A stretch of 64,000 nucleotides of DNA from [Phialemoniopsis] sp. UDSM-2020 (Eukaryota > Ascomycota > Sordariomycetes > Thyridiales > Thyridiaceae), in NCBI GenBank assembly GCA_018873225.1, contig JAEILZ010000005.1, forward strand, positions 3,906,001 through 3,970,000. The letters are read 5' to 3'. Of this stretch, positions 11,847-23,747 are shown piece after piece. The first letter of the stretch is position 1; each line of letters starts with the position of its first letter. Under the pieces are notes generated by a model. It was given only the letters and a program-made list of their open reading frames with translations. It was not told the origin of the DNA and made no database searches. Both the position numbers and the translations under genes were made by a program.

Positions 11847-13180
11847 GAGGTGAAGCTAGCTCGGTAACGTAGAAAAAGGACCCCCAGGCTCACCATAGGT
11901 CAAGCACAAGAGCACGGCTCGAAAGTTTATCTCTATTTATTCCGCATGCGAATGGGTTGGCCTACATGAGGGGTACCGTGATTACGGCTCAACCTGGCGA
12001 ACCCATCCCCGCCGTGACCTTAATGTCGATCTTTTAGAAGCAACACCATTGGTGGGAACAGCAATCCGAGGCTATGACAGTTTTGTCGACTTGACAAGAA
12101 TCTTAGTGGTCAATTTCCTGTCGGCCATGCAAATAATTGCTTGCTAGTCACTAACGGTGAATCCAGTGCCTTCAGCATTGTATCAGCACAAAAGGTATCT
12201 CTGGTCCTGGTGGACCCAAGGTCGAGGTTGGCCCAGGTGTCAGAATGGGTAATTTTGCCCGCGTGCAATTTGCAGTGTTTAGCAAAAAGGTGGGAACCCC
12301 ATCACACCCTTCCAAGATCAGTCATGTAAACGATCTGCATTGGCAACGGGATGAAAACCTGGGGAAGTGGGGTAAGACGGTTCTTGCTCCAAGGCTCGCT
12401 CTTGGACAAAGTATGTCCGGACCGGGCCGGGCTACTGATTCAGGAGACAGTCAGTTGAAGCGAGCTTTGAGACCTCAATAACCGTCACTGTATGACGAGC
12501 TCCCGGGCTCAGATGAAATCCCTCTACTTGGCGCCATGCGCCAATGTTGAAGCAAATCACCTTGGAAGAGTTAAAATACGGTCCGGAATTTCATATCGAT
12601 GATTTCTCCCCCAATCAGAAAGCTCCGTGATTTCATTCAGCTCTTAGAGATGCAACATGCCTTGACAAGGACAAGCTGCCTTTTGCGCTTCTCCAGCTCC
12701 CCACTTTTGATGTCGATCCGGGCTTAAGCGGCCAAGGGTCACCAGCCCAAACTTTCCTCATTCACCCGACGTAACCATTTGTGGGATGCGGGGTAGAACC
12801 AATGTACTGGCCGGGGACGATTGCCCTCTTTGAAAAGAGACAGGCGGCAGTTGATTCCACTGACATCAAATTGCATCGCTCGCCGCCAAGTCTGCATAAG
12901 CACTAATCACGGAGAAATTTCAGAGGAGGGCACATGGCAGTGGGGGGGGGGGGGGGATTTGGGGAAGTTGTGGGGTTGACAGCTTCGATCTGGCTGGGAC
13001 AACAGGAAGTTTTAATTGTAATGTCAGATCTAGCATGGTTGATAGCTGCCTGTCACGCTAGGTTTTCTTCGAATTGTAAATTTATGCTGACTCAATAGAA
13101 CTCTCAAATTGAGTGCCATAGTATTAGCTGAATGCTTTTCTCACTGACTAGATATTGCTGCTACATGGAGAGCGACAACA
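11847..13180. other. Gene-free spacer with a 15-G run
   Basis: 1.33 kb between the two GH79 genes. It holds the promoter of copy 1 and the 3' flank of copy 2, plus an uninterrupted run of 15 G at 12942-12956, a likely length-variable tract. No coding or RNA gene recognised. Confidence 0.5.
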
Positions 13181-14969
13181 TCAAGCAAAGTCTACTAGAA
13201 CCGCTGCACTCTCTGGAACATCCACAGAAAACACACCGTCCTGGGCAGTAATGACCTCGCCTGAGTCCTTGACCTTGACAGGCAGACCTTCGCCATTCTC
13301 GTAGGAGTACTGGTATCCGTCAAAGGTGATGTCGTCTTTCGAATGAGCGTCGCCTGCTTCGAGCCAAGCAAGCTTTGCGGTGGTCACCTCGGGTGGCGCA
13401 TCGAAAGTAAACGTGGTCTTCGTCCGTCGGACCTTGCAGGTGTGGCCTGTCTCGGGGTTGGTACGAGTCGCGTTGTACTCGAGTAGGTTCATCAGAGTGA
13501 TGCGCGCAAGCTTTCCATCGTCGTAGGCGGCATAGCCGATGTTGACGTGGTCGGTGGAGCCTTCGCGAGGGATCTCTGCCACGCGCGTTTTGCCAGACTT
13601 GCCTACAAAGCGAGCCACAAAGATGTTGCCGTAATATGGCGGCTTAACGATCGGGCCAGTGCCGTTCACGTTGACTGGAAGCCAGCTCGCATAGCGGTAG
13701 GAGGTGCCTTGGTGCATGTACACGCGCTGGACGTTCTGCATGTTGTCAGCTGGACCGTACTTGAAAAGACCAAGAGTAGTAAAGATAACAGCACTTACAC
13801 TTGCGGCAACATGGAGACAGAAATCGACGTTCCAAAGTGCAGCACCAAAGACGTCAGAAATGGACGCTGCACCTTGGCCGTAGATACTGTTGGTCTCTCC
13901 CAAGGAGTACCAGTAGCCCCAAGATCTGAAGGTGTCACCCACAGCAAGGACCTTTCGTGTAGCCGAAATGGTGGTTGAGTGGTTCATCAGGGTTTCTATA
14001 CAACATAATTAGTTCCCAACTGGGACAGAAGCACTCGAATAGAACAGAACCGAACTTACGCTGAAGAGTGATTCTGTTCTGAGATCCAGCGATGTAACTA
14101 AAGGGAAGTTAAAGTTAGTGGTGGGTGTGTTCGGGGTGAGGTCTGCCAGCACTTACTTGTGTTGAGAGACTTCGGTGATCCAACCATCCTCATTGATCCT
14201 CATAGTGTCATTGAAGGTATCAGTCGCCAAAAAACTTGGATTGACGGATGAGAAAGAAGGCGCCATCCATCTGAGCTGGTTTCCATGTTCGGCGTTGACA
14301 TGTCGGGTCTTGTTGCGCCACTCGGCAGTGTAGTCGGCCATGGTCCACCCAGCAGGCCGGTTGCTTTGGCTCACGGCGCCATCGAGCTCGTTTCCAACCT
14401 CAAAGAGATGCAGGCGGTCTCCGACAGTGTGTATTGTGTTGTTAACCACGGCCGAGAGGTTTGAGAGGAACATCGAGTCGTTTTGGTAGGCATTGAGCTG
14501 ATAGATGTATCGCACGTTGTCTATCACAGCGAGCGACTCCCACCATGCTGGGCCAATGGTCGCGTTTCGCGGCTGATCCTTGTTCCACGAGTAGTCCCAG
14601 TATGGAATGTAGGCCTCCTCCTGGTCCGCCACATATGAGATATGATCTCCTGTTGCGCCACCGATTCTGACAATGATCGGAACTCCCGTCTCGTCCGCAA
14701 AGTTCTCGAGCAAGTTGCGGGTGAAGTTATTGGGAGCGGAGAAGTTGCCTGTCACGGACAGTCAGCTCTGATTTGATTGAGTAATTGTTCCCAAGCATCT
14801 TACCTCCATAGTCAGAAAAGCTTGATGTCTCAATGGAGAAGGACAAGTAGTCCTTGGGGAGGACTAGGGATGCATCCGAGGGAACAGACGGTGCGAGTTG
14901 AAGCGCAACCTTGGCGGCGTTGGCCGCCTTGGCCAGAAGCGCCGACACCAACAATGACTGCAGAGACAT
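13181..14969 (-). CDS. GH79 beta-glucuronidase-like enzyme (copy 2)
   Basis: Predicted 515-aa secreted GH79 enzyme. Five exons: 14969-14804, 14748-14157, 14097-14060 (38 nt), 13995-13799, 13735-13181, all phase-consistent. Signal peptide MSLQSLLVSALLAKAANA; then LSFSIETSSFSDYGG and VRIGGATGDHISY, normal GH79 N-terminal marks. Acid/base E176 in LFEVGNELDG, likely nucleophile E299 in YSLGETNSIYGQG, followed by AALWNVDFCLHVAAS and YMHQGTSYRYASWLP. The last intron (13798-13736) is 63 nt and has no in-frame stop, so a retained-intron product of 536 aa is possible. It shares a 714-bp divergent promoter with the beta-helix gene, which argues for joint expression. Confidence 0.92.
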
Positions 14970-15683
14970 TATGGCTCAAGGTAACGATACCTGTCTATAG
15001 CAACTGTCTGGCTGTATGCTTTCAACTGGGCCCCTTTGTATATATCCCATTCTACCACAGGATTCACAGGGTTGGAAGTTTTGGGGCCGCCCGGATAAAG
15101 TCTCGTCGTCGTTCATCGTCCCCTGCATTCACCTCTTCGGGCTATGATTGACCGACATGTTACCTTCAACAGCGACATACATACCCCGCGGGGCTCCAGG
15201 TATCTGGGTGCGGAGATCGCAGGCGTCTTCGCATGTGAGCGATGATACCATAGCAAGGGGAGATGTGATAGCAGCACAGAGTACTTCGGACCTAACTTGC
15301 GATTCTGGCGGACGCCAAGAATATGTGACAGAATCGGCGGCCTCTCGTGTCGAGATGTTACGGGCATTGTTTCTTTCTGAGTCCGCGACGCCACCTGCGG
15401 GCAGAATTACGCTTTTCGGCCAGCCTGAAAGGGAAGGTTGTGAAGGACAGCAACCCGACCACTTGGCGCGAAGGATCGACATGGGAATTTTCCGGAGAAA
15501 GCTACCCCAACTTGCTGCACCAGTGAACATGTGTGAATGGAGTCCAGAACCCGATCGACATGGCATTGCGCCGGGCTCACGTACTTCGAAAGCGGGATGT
15601 TTGTATAAAATAGTGCCCGGCGATGGCATTGACCAACCATTCGAGTCGTGTTTCCCCATGACGCACACGCGCCAGCACCCATC
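14970..15683. promoter_or_regulatory. Divergent promoter GH79 copy 2 / beta-helix gene
   Basis: 714 bp with a TATA-type box on each side: TATATA at 15039-15044, about 70 bp before the GH79 start (minus strand), and TATAAAATA at 15604-15612, about 72 bp before the beta-helix start. An 11-bp direct repeat GATCGACATGG occurs at 15474-15484 and 15553-15563. Shared regulation is inference. Confidence 0.5.
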
Positions 15684-18016
15684 ATGAAGTCGTCTTTGGC
15701 ACTCGTTCTCTCCGCCGCTGCGTTACTTGCGCGTGCGGCAGACATCTATGTCTCTCCCTGCGGCTCTGACCAGAACGCCGGCGACTCGCTTGAGAAGCCC
15801 TTCCGCACCTTGACCAAAGCCCAGGAAGCGGCGCGGAAGGCGGCAGGCGACGAGGATGTCCGTGTCCACCTAGGCCAGGGCACCTTCAAGCTTGAGGAAA
15901 CCCTCAAGTTCTCTCCCGCCGACTCTGGGAAGAACGGCCACACTGTCCAGTGGATCGGCACCGACAAGAAGACCACCATCTCCGGAGGTGTCAAGGTCAG
16001 CGGCTGGACTGCCAACGACGATGGCATCTACGTTGCCTCGGTGCACGAGGGCATCAAGTCGCGCAACCTGTACATTGACGGCCAGGCCGCAAACTACGCA
16101 CGCCGCAAGATCGACAGGAAGAAGATCAACTACACTGACACCGGCATGGTGTGGACCACGGAAGAGTACGACTGGCTCGCCACCACGGAGGGCATTGAGA
16201 ACGGAGAGGTCCGCTTCCTCGCCTCGTTCACTGACCGATACGCACCGATCGAAAAGCTTGGCGACCACGAGCTCGTCATGCACCAGCCTGTCTGGGCCCA
16301 GCAGATCTGGGGATGGGACCATGTCAAGAAGCCCTACGGTGACCATGGCGTCTGGGTCCAGAACGCTATCGGTCTTCTTCACGAGGGTGGCCAGTACTAT
16401 CACGACTCTAAGGCCGGCAAGGTCTACTACAAGCCGCTTGATGGTCAGAATATGGAAGGCATTGATGCCTACCTAAGCGCAGTTGAAGTCCTTCTCTCCA
16501 TCAGTGGTACCTCGTACGACGACGTAGTCCACGACATCTCGTTTGAGGGCATCACTTTTGTAAGTCATCAGCTACTCCGCTAGTAAGTAACAAAACTAAC
16601 ACAATGACAGGCTCACTCAACTTGGCTCCGACCTGGCGAATTCGGTTACGTTGACCAGCAGACTGGAGGCTACATCGGAGACTTTGATAGGAACTACCCA
16701 GAGTTTGAGGCCACGCGACCTTGGTGGTGGCAGAATCCGAGTGCTATTCAGATATCGGCGGCCGCGCACATCTCTCTATCCACCTGCACCTTCCACCAAC
16801 TTGGAGCTGGCGGTGTTGGCATCGGAAACGATGAGAACGCCCACGTCTCCGGTATTGGTCTTGGAGCATCCAATGTCACCGTGTCCGACAGCTACTTCAC
16901 CCAGGTCATGGGTAACAGCATCACGGCTGGAGGTATCCAGGCCGACGCTCACCACCCTCCTGAGGACAAGATGACCAACCGCGGCATCGTCGTGTCCGGC
17001 AACATCTTCTACAATAACTCGGCTTTGTTCGCGAGCACAGTACCAATCTTCTACACCTACGTGCAGGACTCCGCTATTCGGCACAATGATCTGTCGCATT
17101 GCACGTACGGAGGCATCAACCATGGTTATGGATGGGGCTCCAACGACGGTGGCGGCTCGGTGTTCTACATCATCGAAGGTCTTTACAAGTATCAGCCCAT
17201 GTACGAGACCGAGACTATCTCCAGAGACAATGACATCGATGGTAACCTTCTACACGACTACGGGTATTCGCTTCAGGATCTTGGAGGCATTTACAGTCTC
17301 AGCCGATCACCTGGCACGATTGTGAGGAACAACTACATGTACGACACCGCTTACAAGGCGCTCTATCCCGATGAGGGCTCGGCAAACATGACGTTCGAGA
17401 ACAATCTTGGGTATGTTTCTATCTGTCTATCCTAATTCTAGTTCGTATTCAACGTCTAACTTGCACTAGATGGGTTGGTGACTTGTGGTACGGCCCTAAC
17501 GACGGAAGGGACTGGTTCCACACCGGCAACAACACTCTTCTGGACAACTGGGGCTCAAACGGTGATGTTCTCGACGGCTTCCCAGACCACACTGGTTTCC
17601 GAAACAACACCTTCCTCAGGAACTTTGTCGTGCCAGAGATCACCGACACGACCGCAAGAGCACAGAGGGCTGCCTTCAGAGCCGGTATCCTCCCAGGAAA
17701 GCGCGCCGGCAGGCCTACTTCCAACGACCCGAATGTTGCCGACGGTTACCTGGCAGTCGACAGCAAGGACGGCAAGGTGGTCGTCACTCTGACCAACTTC
17801 GATGATGTGGACTTCACCAACGTCGCCTTTGAGGTCTCCGCAGACGGTGTCAAGTTCGAGCCTGTGGATGTCCCCACCAGCGTCCCCGCAGACTCCTCCG
17901 CCGTTGCCACCTTTTCCATGGATCCTTCTGGCAGTGCCACTGTCAAGGCCTCGGCGACTTACAAGAACCCGAGAACGGGACGCGACGGAAATCTTTCGAG
18001 AGAGAAGTCTCTATGA
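15684..18016 (+). CDS. Secreted right-handed beta-helix protein, GH141/GH120-like
   Basis: Predicted 740-aa extracellular protein. Exons 15684-16559, 16611-17410 and 17470-18016 join in phase. Start chosen at the ATG opening the signal peptide MKSSLALVLSAAALLARA rather than the in-frame codon 36 bp upstream. The mature N-terminus DIYVSPCGSDQNAGDSLEKP ... TLTKAQEAARKA is the classic opening of carbohydrate-active parallel beta-helix enzymes (GH120, GH141 and some lyases). The middle shows repeated short helix rungs with Asn ladders (NVTVSDSYFTQ, GIVVSGNIFYNN, GTIVRNNYMYDT) and the C-terminus (about 620-720) looks like an added beta-sandwich. Exact family and substrate cannot be fixed by eye; GH141 members act on pectin side chains or xylan. 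Divergent pairing with a GH79 suggests a glucuronic-acid-bearing plant polysaccharide. Confidence 0.85.
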
Positions 18017-18599
18017 AGTAGGGCGGCAATGTAGATGCAAGAGAATGTACATAGACCGAGATTCATAGTAGTTCATCATGATCGACATGTGGCTCTCAGA
18101 GAACTCCTTTGCTTGTTTGGGTGCCTATTCGCTCACTGAATGCTGACGCCAAGAACATAAAACGATTGGTGGCGATATAACCTTAAGCGAATGCGAACGA
18201 CACGCGTCATCGAGCCAACAGCATGAGGGTCCCATATGTGGACGGACATCATTGCGCGGCGCGGACTATCCAGGTCAGATTTGTCCAATTACCCCGATGG
18301 CGATACTTTACCCGGACAAGAGTTGTGTCAACCAACAGGCAGCCGTACCCAACAATAACCAATTGCATGTTTGTAACAATGCCCTTGCAGACCCCTTTCA
18401 GACAAAAGATCCTTCCATTGTCGACTACACTCTCTCCTCCAGTGCTCTGATAGCTTCATAAATAGCACAAGATGCTCCCTCTTCTTCCAGCTGCAGCCCG
18501 GTCTCCATCGCTCTTGTTGAGACCCTATGCACCCGTTCAATTTTCAACGCAAGATCAATTCTCTGTAACGCCACAGCAGACAGCGTGAGAGATACTAAG
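18017..18599. other. Gene-free spacer upstream of the RTA1 gene
   Basis: 583 bp with the beta-helix 3' flank and the RTA1 promoter. No gene, repeat or RNA recognised. Confidence 0.5.
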
Positions 18600-19564
18600 A
18601 TGAGTGATGCTACGACGACCGATCCTGACTGGAGCGTCTGGCTCTACAACCCTTCACTACCATCGGCAATCGTCGGCACGGTCCTGTACGCTTTGGCAAC
18701 CATCTGGATAGTATACTTGACTTGTTACAAGTATCGGGCGTGGTACTTCGTATGTGTCCCAGTCGGAGGATTATGTCAGGTCATTGGATATGCAATGAGA
18801 TGTTACTCGACCCGAGCTCACCAGAACATTGTAAGTCCCTTGACCTCCTTGACTGGTGCCACACCCTCTTGCTGACCCGACTAGGGCGTCTTTGCTACCA
18901 GTACATCACTCATCGTGCTCGCACCGATCCTCATAGCGGCCGGTAACTATCTCCTCATCGGTCGCCTGATCTGCGCTGTCCTACCTCCGTCTCGACACAG
19001 AATCTTCAAGATCCCCGCCCGACTCCTGACGCGGACCTATGTCACCTTCGATATCATCTGCCTATGCGTGCAGTCCAACGGGACGGGCCTTGCTAGCTCT
19101 GTCGGATGGGTGGGCCACCTCTCTGATATTGGGATGTACATCCTGCTCGCGGGTCTCGCCCTGCAGGTCTTCGCCTTTTCGACATACATATGCATCCTCA
19201 TTCGATTCCATTACCTGTCTCGGTCACCAGGAATGCCAAATGCACCCGATGGGTGGCTCAAAGTTCTTACGGCCGTTTACATCTCCAGCTTTCTGATTCT
19301 GGTAAGGCTCGGCTTCCTTCCAAGGTGCAACACCCTTGCAGAATTTAGGATTTCGTAACTAATTGAGCATTATATTCATGACAGATCCGTTGCGTATTCC
19401 GTATGGTCGAGTTTGCTGAGGGCCCTGGCGGTTATAGCATGACGCACGAGTGGATGTTTTGGGTCTTTGAGGCTATTCTCATGTTCTTCGCGCTTGCTGT
19501 CTTTTGCGTCTGGCACCCGAGCAAGTATCTGGGCAGTGTTGGGTCCCCGAATGAGAAGACCTAG
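18600..19564 (+). CDS. RTA1-family membrane protein
   Basis: Predicted 275-aa seven-helix membrane protein of the RTA1/RTM1/RSB1 family, linked in yeast to aminocholesterol resistance and long-chain-base export. Exons 18600-18830, 18885-19301, 19385-19564, phase-consistent. Start MSDATTTDPDWSVWLYNPSL is the first true ATG in frame. Family marks: VGGLCQVIGYAMRCYS in an early helix, GVFATSTSLIVLAPILIAAGN at the exon 2 start, TRTYVTFDIICLCVQSNGTG, and the most diagnostic RCVFRMVEFAEGPGGYSMTH before the last helix. The length fits the family. No specific link to the neighbouring glycosidases is visible. Confidence 0.92.
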
Positions 19565-19956
19565 ATCTTGAATGTTCGGTAAAACCGCGGGGAGGGTTAC
19601 CACTCACTCTTCCTACAATCGACAGTATACCCAAAAGAAAATCAGAATTGATACCTTTCTACTCGTCGCATCACGAGAAGTTGATCCATCACTATGAAGG
19701 CAAAAGCAAGCAGTTGTTGAATCCCGCTTGGGTTTCTCTTTTGTCAGGTTGGCAGCAAAGGGTTGGTTGCATGTCGTGATATGAGTGACAAGAGATATGA
19801 TAATGGAACAAGTAAGATAACGAATCTATGTCAGGCTTTTCGGACGATTTGAATCCATTGTTATTCGCCGAAGAGACGGCCATGAAGCTTTTCAATAGAT
19901 TCATGGTGATTTGGAAAGATGGGCAACAATTCCATTGCTTAACTGGGCTTAGAGCA
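19565..19956. other. Convergent spacer
   Basis: 392 bp between the 3' ends of the RTA1 gene and the CxxC-protein gene. Nothing else seen. Confidence 0.5.
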
Positions 19957-20619
19957 TCACCCTAGAGGCCTTGACTTCGACGATGAGCCGGACTTCCTAG
20001 ATCGGCCGCGGATGCCTTGCTGTTTGCGCGGTCCGCTTGGTGACGAGTGCCGACTGTCATCCGAGGTGGCGTGCTTTCGAGACCTGAGATGTTTTCGAGC
20101 CGGGCCGTTCCCATTCCCCTGATCCTCATGACTTGAATGTGCGTGGGTATGGGTGTCGTTATTGTGCAACGCATTACCCCCCTCGGTCGACTTCTCATCG
20201 CCTCGATCGTGGTTCCAATTCTGCCAGAGTCCTGGAATCATAGCTCCACAAAATGCAGCGACTCCTGTAGCGAGGAGTGATCCAGAAGGAGAGGCAGATT
20301 TATTCCTTTCTCCCCTCTTATAGCTGCGATGAGAATCTTCCGCCCATAAGTCGTCACTTTCTCCAACCTCGCCTTGGTCTGATCGGCTTGGCTGATGAGT
20401 CGGCGAATACTGAGCCGGACAGAGGGGCTCAGGCACTATCCAGCGCGACTCTATCACGCAAAGACCGCATCGATGGTGGCCACACTCCCTGCACTGAATT
20501 TCAAACGCGCCTTGATGAAATCTTTCTGAGCAACGGCACTACGAGACTCATTAGCTTGTTTCCTCGAAGAAGTGTGTCTGCTCTGGACTCACGCAATTCC
20601 AAATGTCCACCTGAGACAT
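19957..20619 (-). CDS. Small CxxC zinc-ribbon-like protein of unknown function
   Basis: Predicted 202-aa protein with a 27-nt first exon (20619-20593, MSQVDIWNC) and a second exon (20538-19957) after a 54-nt intron with consensus borders. Splicing creates a compact cysteine set: C9-x2-C12, C25-x2-C28, then GHHRC and C33-x2-C36, as in small fungal zinc-ribbon-like proteins of the form W-x-C-x2-C ... C-x2-C-x-H-x-RC-x2-C. The rest is polar and low-complexity, with a short hydrophobic patch (SLLATGVAAFCGAMIPGLW) and a basic Ser/Arg-rich tail. No function can be assigned. Confidence rests on the spliced cysteine pattern; the long second exon alone would not be convincing. Confidence 0.65.
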
Positions 20620-21043
20620 GGCAGTCGCCGTCGCGAGAACTTGTTGGAATACTTTCTAGGGGCTTGGATAGCCGACGAAATGGCTTTGCAGATTGACCAC
20701 GGCACGTGCACCCGTAGTCAATCTTGCTTCAGCATTCTAATCTCGAGGATAAAGAGGGAGGAGGTAAGGCTAGGCTAGAGGGAAAAAATAAATTTGCGCG
20801 GGGATCACCTAAGTATTGACTTGCAACCTGAAATTCTGCCTTGGGCGTATTTTCCAATTGTGCAACTTTTTCCTTCCAATAGCAACTGCAGCAGCTTCAG
20901 CCATCTCGCGGCGAGTTCGATGCATAGAAGTAGCCAATTAAATAATGGGCAGGCTTGGGCCACTGGTGCTCTTATCTCTAAAAATCGAGAACGCTACATG
21001 TAAACAATATAACCATCACGCCTCTTATATGTTGCAGAAAAGC
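20620..21043. other. Spacer upstream of the CxxC-protein gene
   Basis: 424 bp, moderately A+T-rich toward 21000, containing the CxxC-protein promoter and the 3' flank of the MFS gene. No feature recognised. Confidence 0.45.
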
Positions 21044-23059
21044 TCACTGCTTCTCGACTGTTACTTCGCGTACGCTCGGTGGCCTCTCTGAGTTGTCCAG
21101 ATGCCGCTGCTTCTCAACCTTGGAAGGGGCTCCAAACAGCTCGTCCATCTGTTCGAGGCCAATGCCTTTGGTTTCGGGAACGAAAGCCCATACAAAGATG
21201 CCCATCGCGACGCAAAACCCGCCAAACATGAAAAACATGCCCTAGGTGTGCTATTAGCTTGGTTGACTTGAAGAAATCTGGAGGTACCAGTCTGCACTCA
21301 CATAACCAGCAGTTCCCATGGTGGCCTGCATGGTCAAGACCGCTGAATATTCATTAGCACATTGATCGTCAGAACTCATACCCATCCCAAGGGGTTGAAA
21401 GGCTTACTCCTAGCAATAACGAAATTGAAAAACCATTGAGTGGCAGCCCCAATGGCGACGTTGATGGTGCGAAGCCGAGCGGAGGGGATTTCGGACATGA
21501 GAATCCAGGGACAAGGGCCCCAGCCAAACTGGTAGAAAGCCGCCCACAGATATATACAAACAATAGCGACGTAGCCGAAATGAGAGATTGGGGCTCCCGC
21601 GACTGGTGGATTGACTTTACCATAGATACCTATGATGAGCATAGTGACAGCCTGCGCAGCGCTCGTCCATAGCAGGCTTGCTCGGCGGCCGAGAGAGTCT
21701 GCAACGAAGACAAGGAACACAGCGACACTGACTGACTTCACGATGCCGTAGACGCCAGTTGCAAACAGAGATGCCTCCGTGCCATTCATGCCGAGGTTAG
21801 CAAAGATCTGCGGAGCATAGTAGTTCTGTTGTCGTTCATTAGCAAACGCAACGGCCATGGGTGACCCGAGTACTCACCACCGCGTTCACGCCTGTCATCT
21901 GCTGCCAGACCATCAGCATGAAGATGATGAATGCACGTTTGAAGTTCGCGCGAATAGTGAAGAGCTCTTTGGTCAGTGCCCAAGCGGATGAGCCTCCAAC
22001 AAGTTGTCTTTCATGCTCCAATTGTTCGGAAATTTCGCGAATCTCTCCCGTGATGTACTCAGAGTCGGCTCTGAGCCTGTGGAACCAAAGAATATTAGTC
22101 CAAATCATCCCGGTACTGCCACCTGGGCAGATCACATACCCTCGAAGCTTGACAAGGATAGATGTAGCGCGTTCCCAATCATCGATTCGTGCGCACCAGC
22201 GAGGACTACACAACAATCAAATGTTAGTACTATTGGAAGGAAGACAAAGTTGGTATAAGCATACCTCTCAGGGCAAGTCAGCATGCTCAAGAAGACCAGA
22301 ATGCTAGACAATCGTTAACATCGGTTCGTAACAGAAAGACTGTGCAGCTGTCAACTCACAGGGCTGGTAAAGCCTGGAGGGCGAGCGGCACAATGTAAAC
22401 TGCAGGGGCCTTCAAGTGCAGAAGACATCCGTAGTTGACCCAGAAAGCCAACATGATACCAGTGACGAGAAAAAGCTGGTAGCATGCTAATAAGAAGAAA
22501 AAATTGTTAGACTACACGGAGACATATTCCTTAGCGAGAACTGGAACGTACCGGTAAGACCACCCCTGATAGCCCGTGGCGCACATTCAGAAATGTAAAG
22601 TGGCACAAGCAATGAGCCTGCACCCACGCCTAAGCCTGACACGAAGCGGCCAATGTACATGACGGGCAGGCTACCATTGATTGCGGAGCAGGTTTGGAAA
22701 ACAGCGCCCACAACTGTCACAGCTCCGAGGCCAATCAGGCAGATCTTGCGACCGAACCTCTCAGCAAGCCATGCGGTGAAGAAGCAGGCGAAGAAGGCGC
22801 CTCCCTGGAGGGTTGAGACGATGTTTTGATCAAGAGTGGCCTTGGCGGTTGCCGAGGCATCGCCGTAACCAAATTTTGTCCTGGTTTCTTTCATGGCGAG
22901 GACGCCTCCAATAGCACCAGTCTCCCAGCCGAAGAGCATACCACCGAAGCAGGCCGTGAATACCAATGCAAAGACGCGCCATCCGTAGATTTCGTGTGGA
23001 TCTGTCCGCATAGCATCGTTCCGAACGATCAACTGCATAAATCTGGCGCCTGCAGCCAT
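21044..23059 (-). CDS. MFS sugar-porter family transporter, quinate permease-like
   Basis: Predicted 531-aa, 12-helix plasma-membrane carrier of the sugar-porter family, closest in layout to fungal quinate permeases and related acid-sugar carriers. Eight exons: 23059-22552, 22486-22360, 22303-22265 (39 nt), 22205-22140, 22076-21878, 21825-21408, 21342-21302 (41 nt), 21241-21044; the total is 532 codons with stop. Marks include [17 protein letters not shown] in TM1, AERFGRK after TM2, [30 protein letters not shown] in the central loop, [11 protein letters not shown] in TM7 and [18 protein letters not shown] after TM12. It diverges from a TfdA-like dioxygenase across a promoter with CGG-N7-CGG repeats, suggesting uptake of that enzyme's substrate or a precursor (inference). 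Confidence 0.9.
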
Positions 23060-23747
23060 CTTTGGTCGTGTGGATCGATACGGAAGAAAAGGAGCGTATC
23101 GTTGAGTCAGGGGAGTTGGGAAAAGGAGCGAGGTCCGGAAAGGAATCGACTAGCTTTTGGTAACGCTTTCTCGTGCTGAAACGGAGGTAGCGGGATTACA
23201 TTGCTTTAAGAGGTTTTGACTTCCGCCCTTCTCCTGAAATGGCAGCTTTCTGGGTCCAGCAACCATCGGGCGGAGAAGAGAACACAGTGCAGCCGATGCG
23301 AACCCCAGAGTTGGTTCGCAGATCGCGGGGCATGCGGAGGTGTGCCTCTCCAGTGTCTCCCAGGGGGTTTTTCTTTTTTCTTTTTTTTTGTCAATATGAG
23401 CTAGCATATTAGTTCATGTCAGCATATCTCATGATGTACTGACAATACAGGTGTTGTGGATACAGGATCGGTGGACTCAGGTCGGCTATGGACGGGTGGG
23501 TAGAATTGAAATCGGCTATGGACGGCGAGAGAGGAACCCGAATATCGGCAGTAGACGGCCCGCATGTTCCGCACTGTATCCCAATCATCTTTGGCTGACG
23601 TTACGGAACTACGATCCTCGCTGGATTGACCCTGAGGCAATCAGCATAAAAAAGCCCAGCAGGGTGACAGACTATCTGATTCAGCTAACATGGGTCTGAT
23701 AACTTCAAGCAAACCACCCATCCAGCAGACGACAAACTTCTTCGGTC
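23060..23747. other. Divergent intergenic region transporter / dioxygenase
   Basis: 688 bp shared upstream region. Besides the CGG-N7-CGG sites listed separately, it has a pyrimidine-rich T tract near 23371-23391. No gene seen. Confidence 0.5.
23482..23558 (+). promoter_or_regulatory. Three CGG-N7-CGG direct-repeat sites (candidate operator)
   Basis: TCGGCTATGGACGG occurs exactly at 23482-23495 and 23512-23525 (30-bp period), and a variant TCGGCAGTAGACGG at 23545-23558 (33 bp further). All three are CGG-N7-CGG with conserved flanks TCGGC and GACGG. Direct CGG repeats with fixed spacing are one recognised target form for Zn2Cys6 dimers. The array lies 190-266 bp before the dioxygenase start and about 420-500 bp before the divergent transporter start; a Zn2Cys6 gene follows the dioxygenase. 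The functional link is inference. Confidence 0.6.

Noticed and set aside
12942..12956. Run of 15 G
   Set aside because: Simple homopolymer with no associated structure; likely length-variable or a sequencing artefact, not a feature of function.
15474..15563. GATCGACATGG direct repeat in the GH79/beta-helix promoter
   Set aside because: Only two copies 79 bp apart, and a near copy occurs at the 3' side of the beta-helix gene near 18080; not enough to call an operator.
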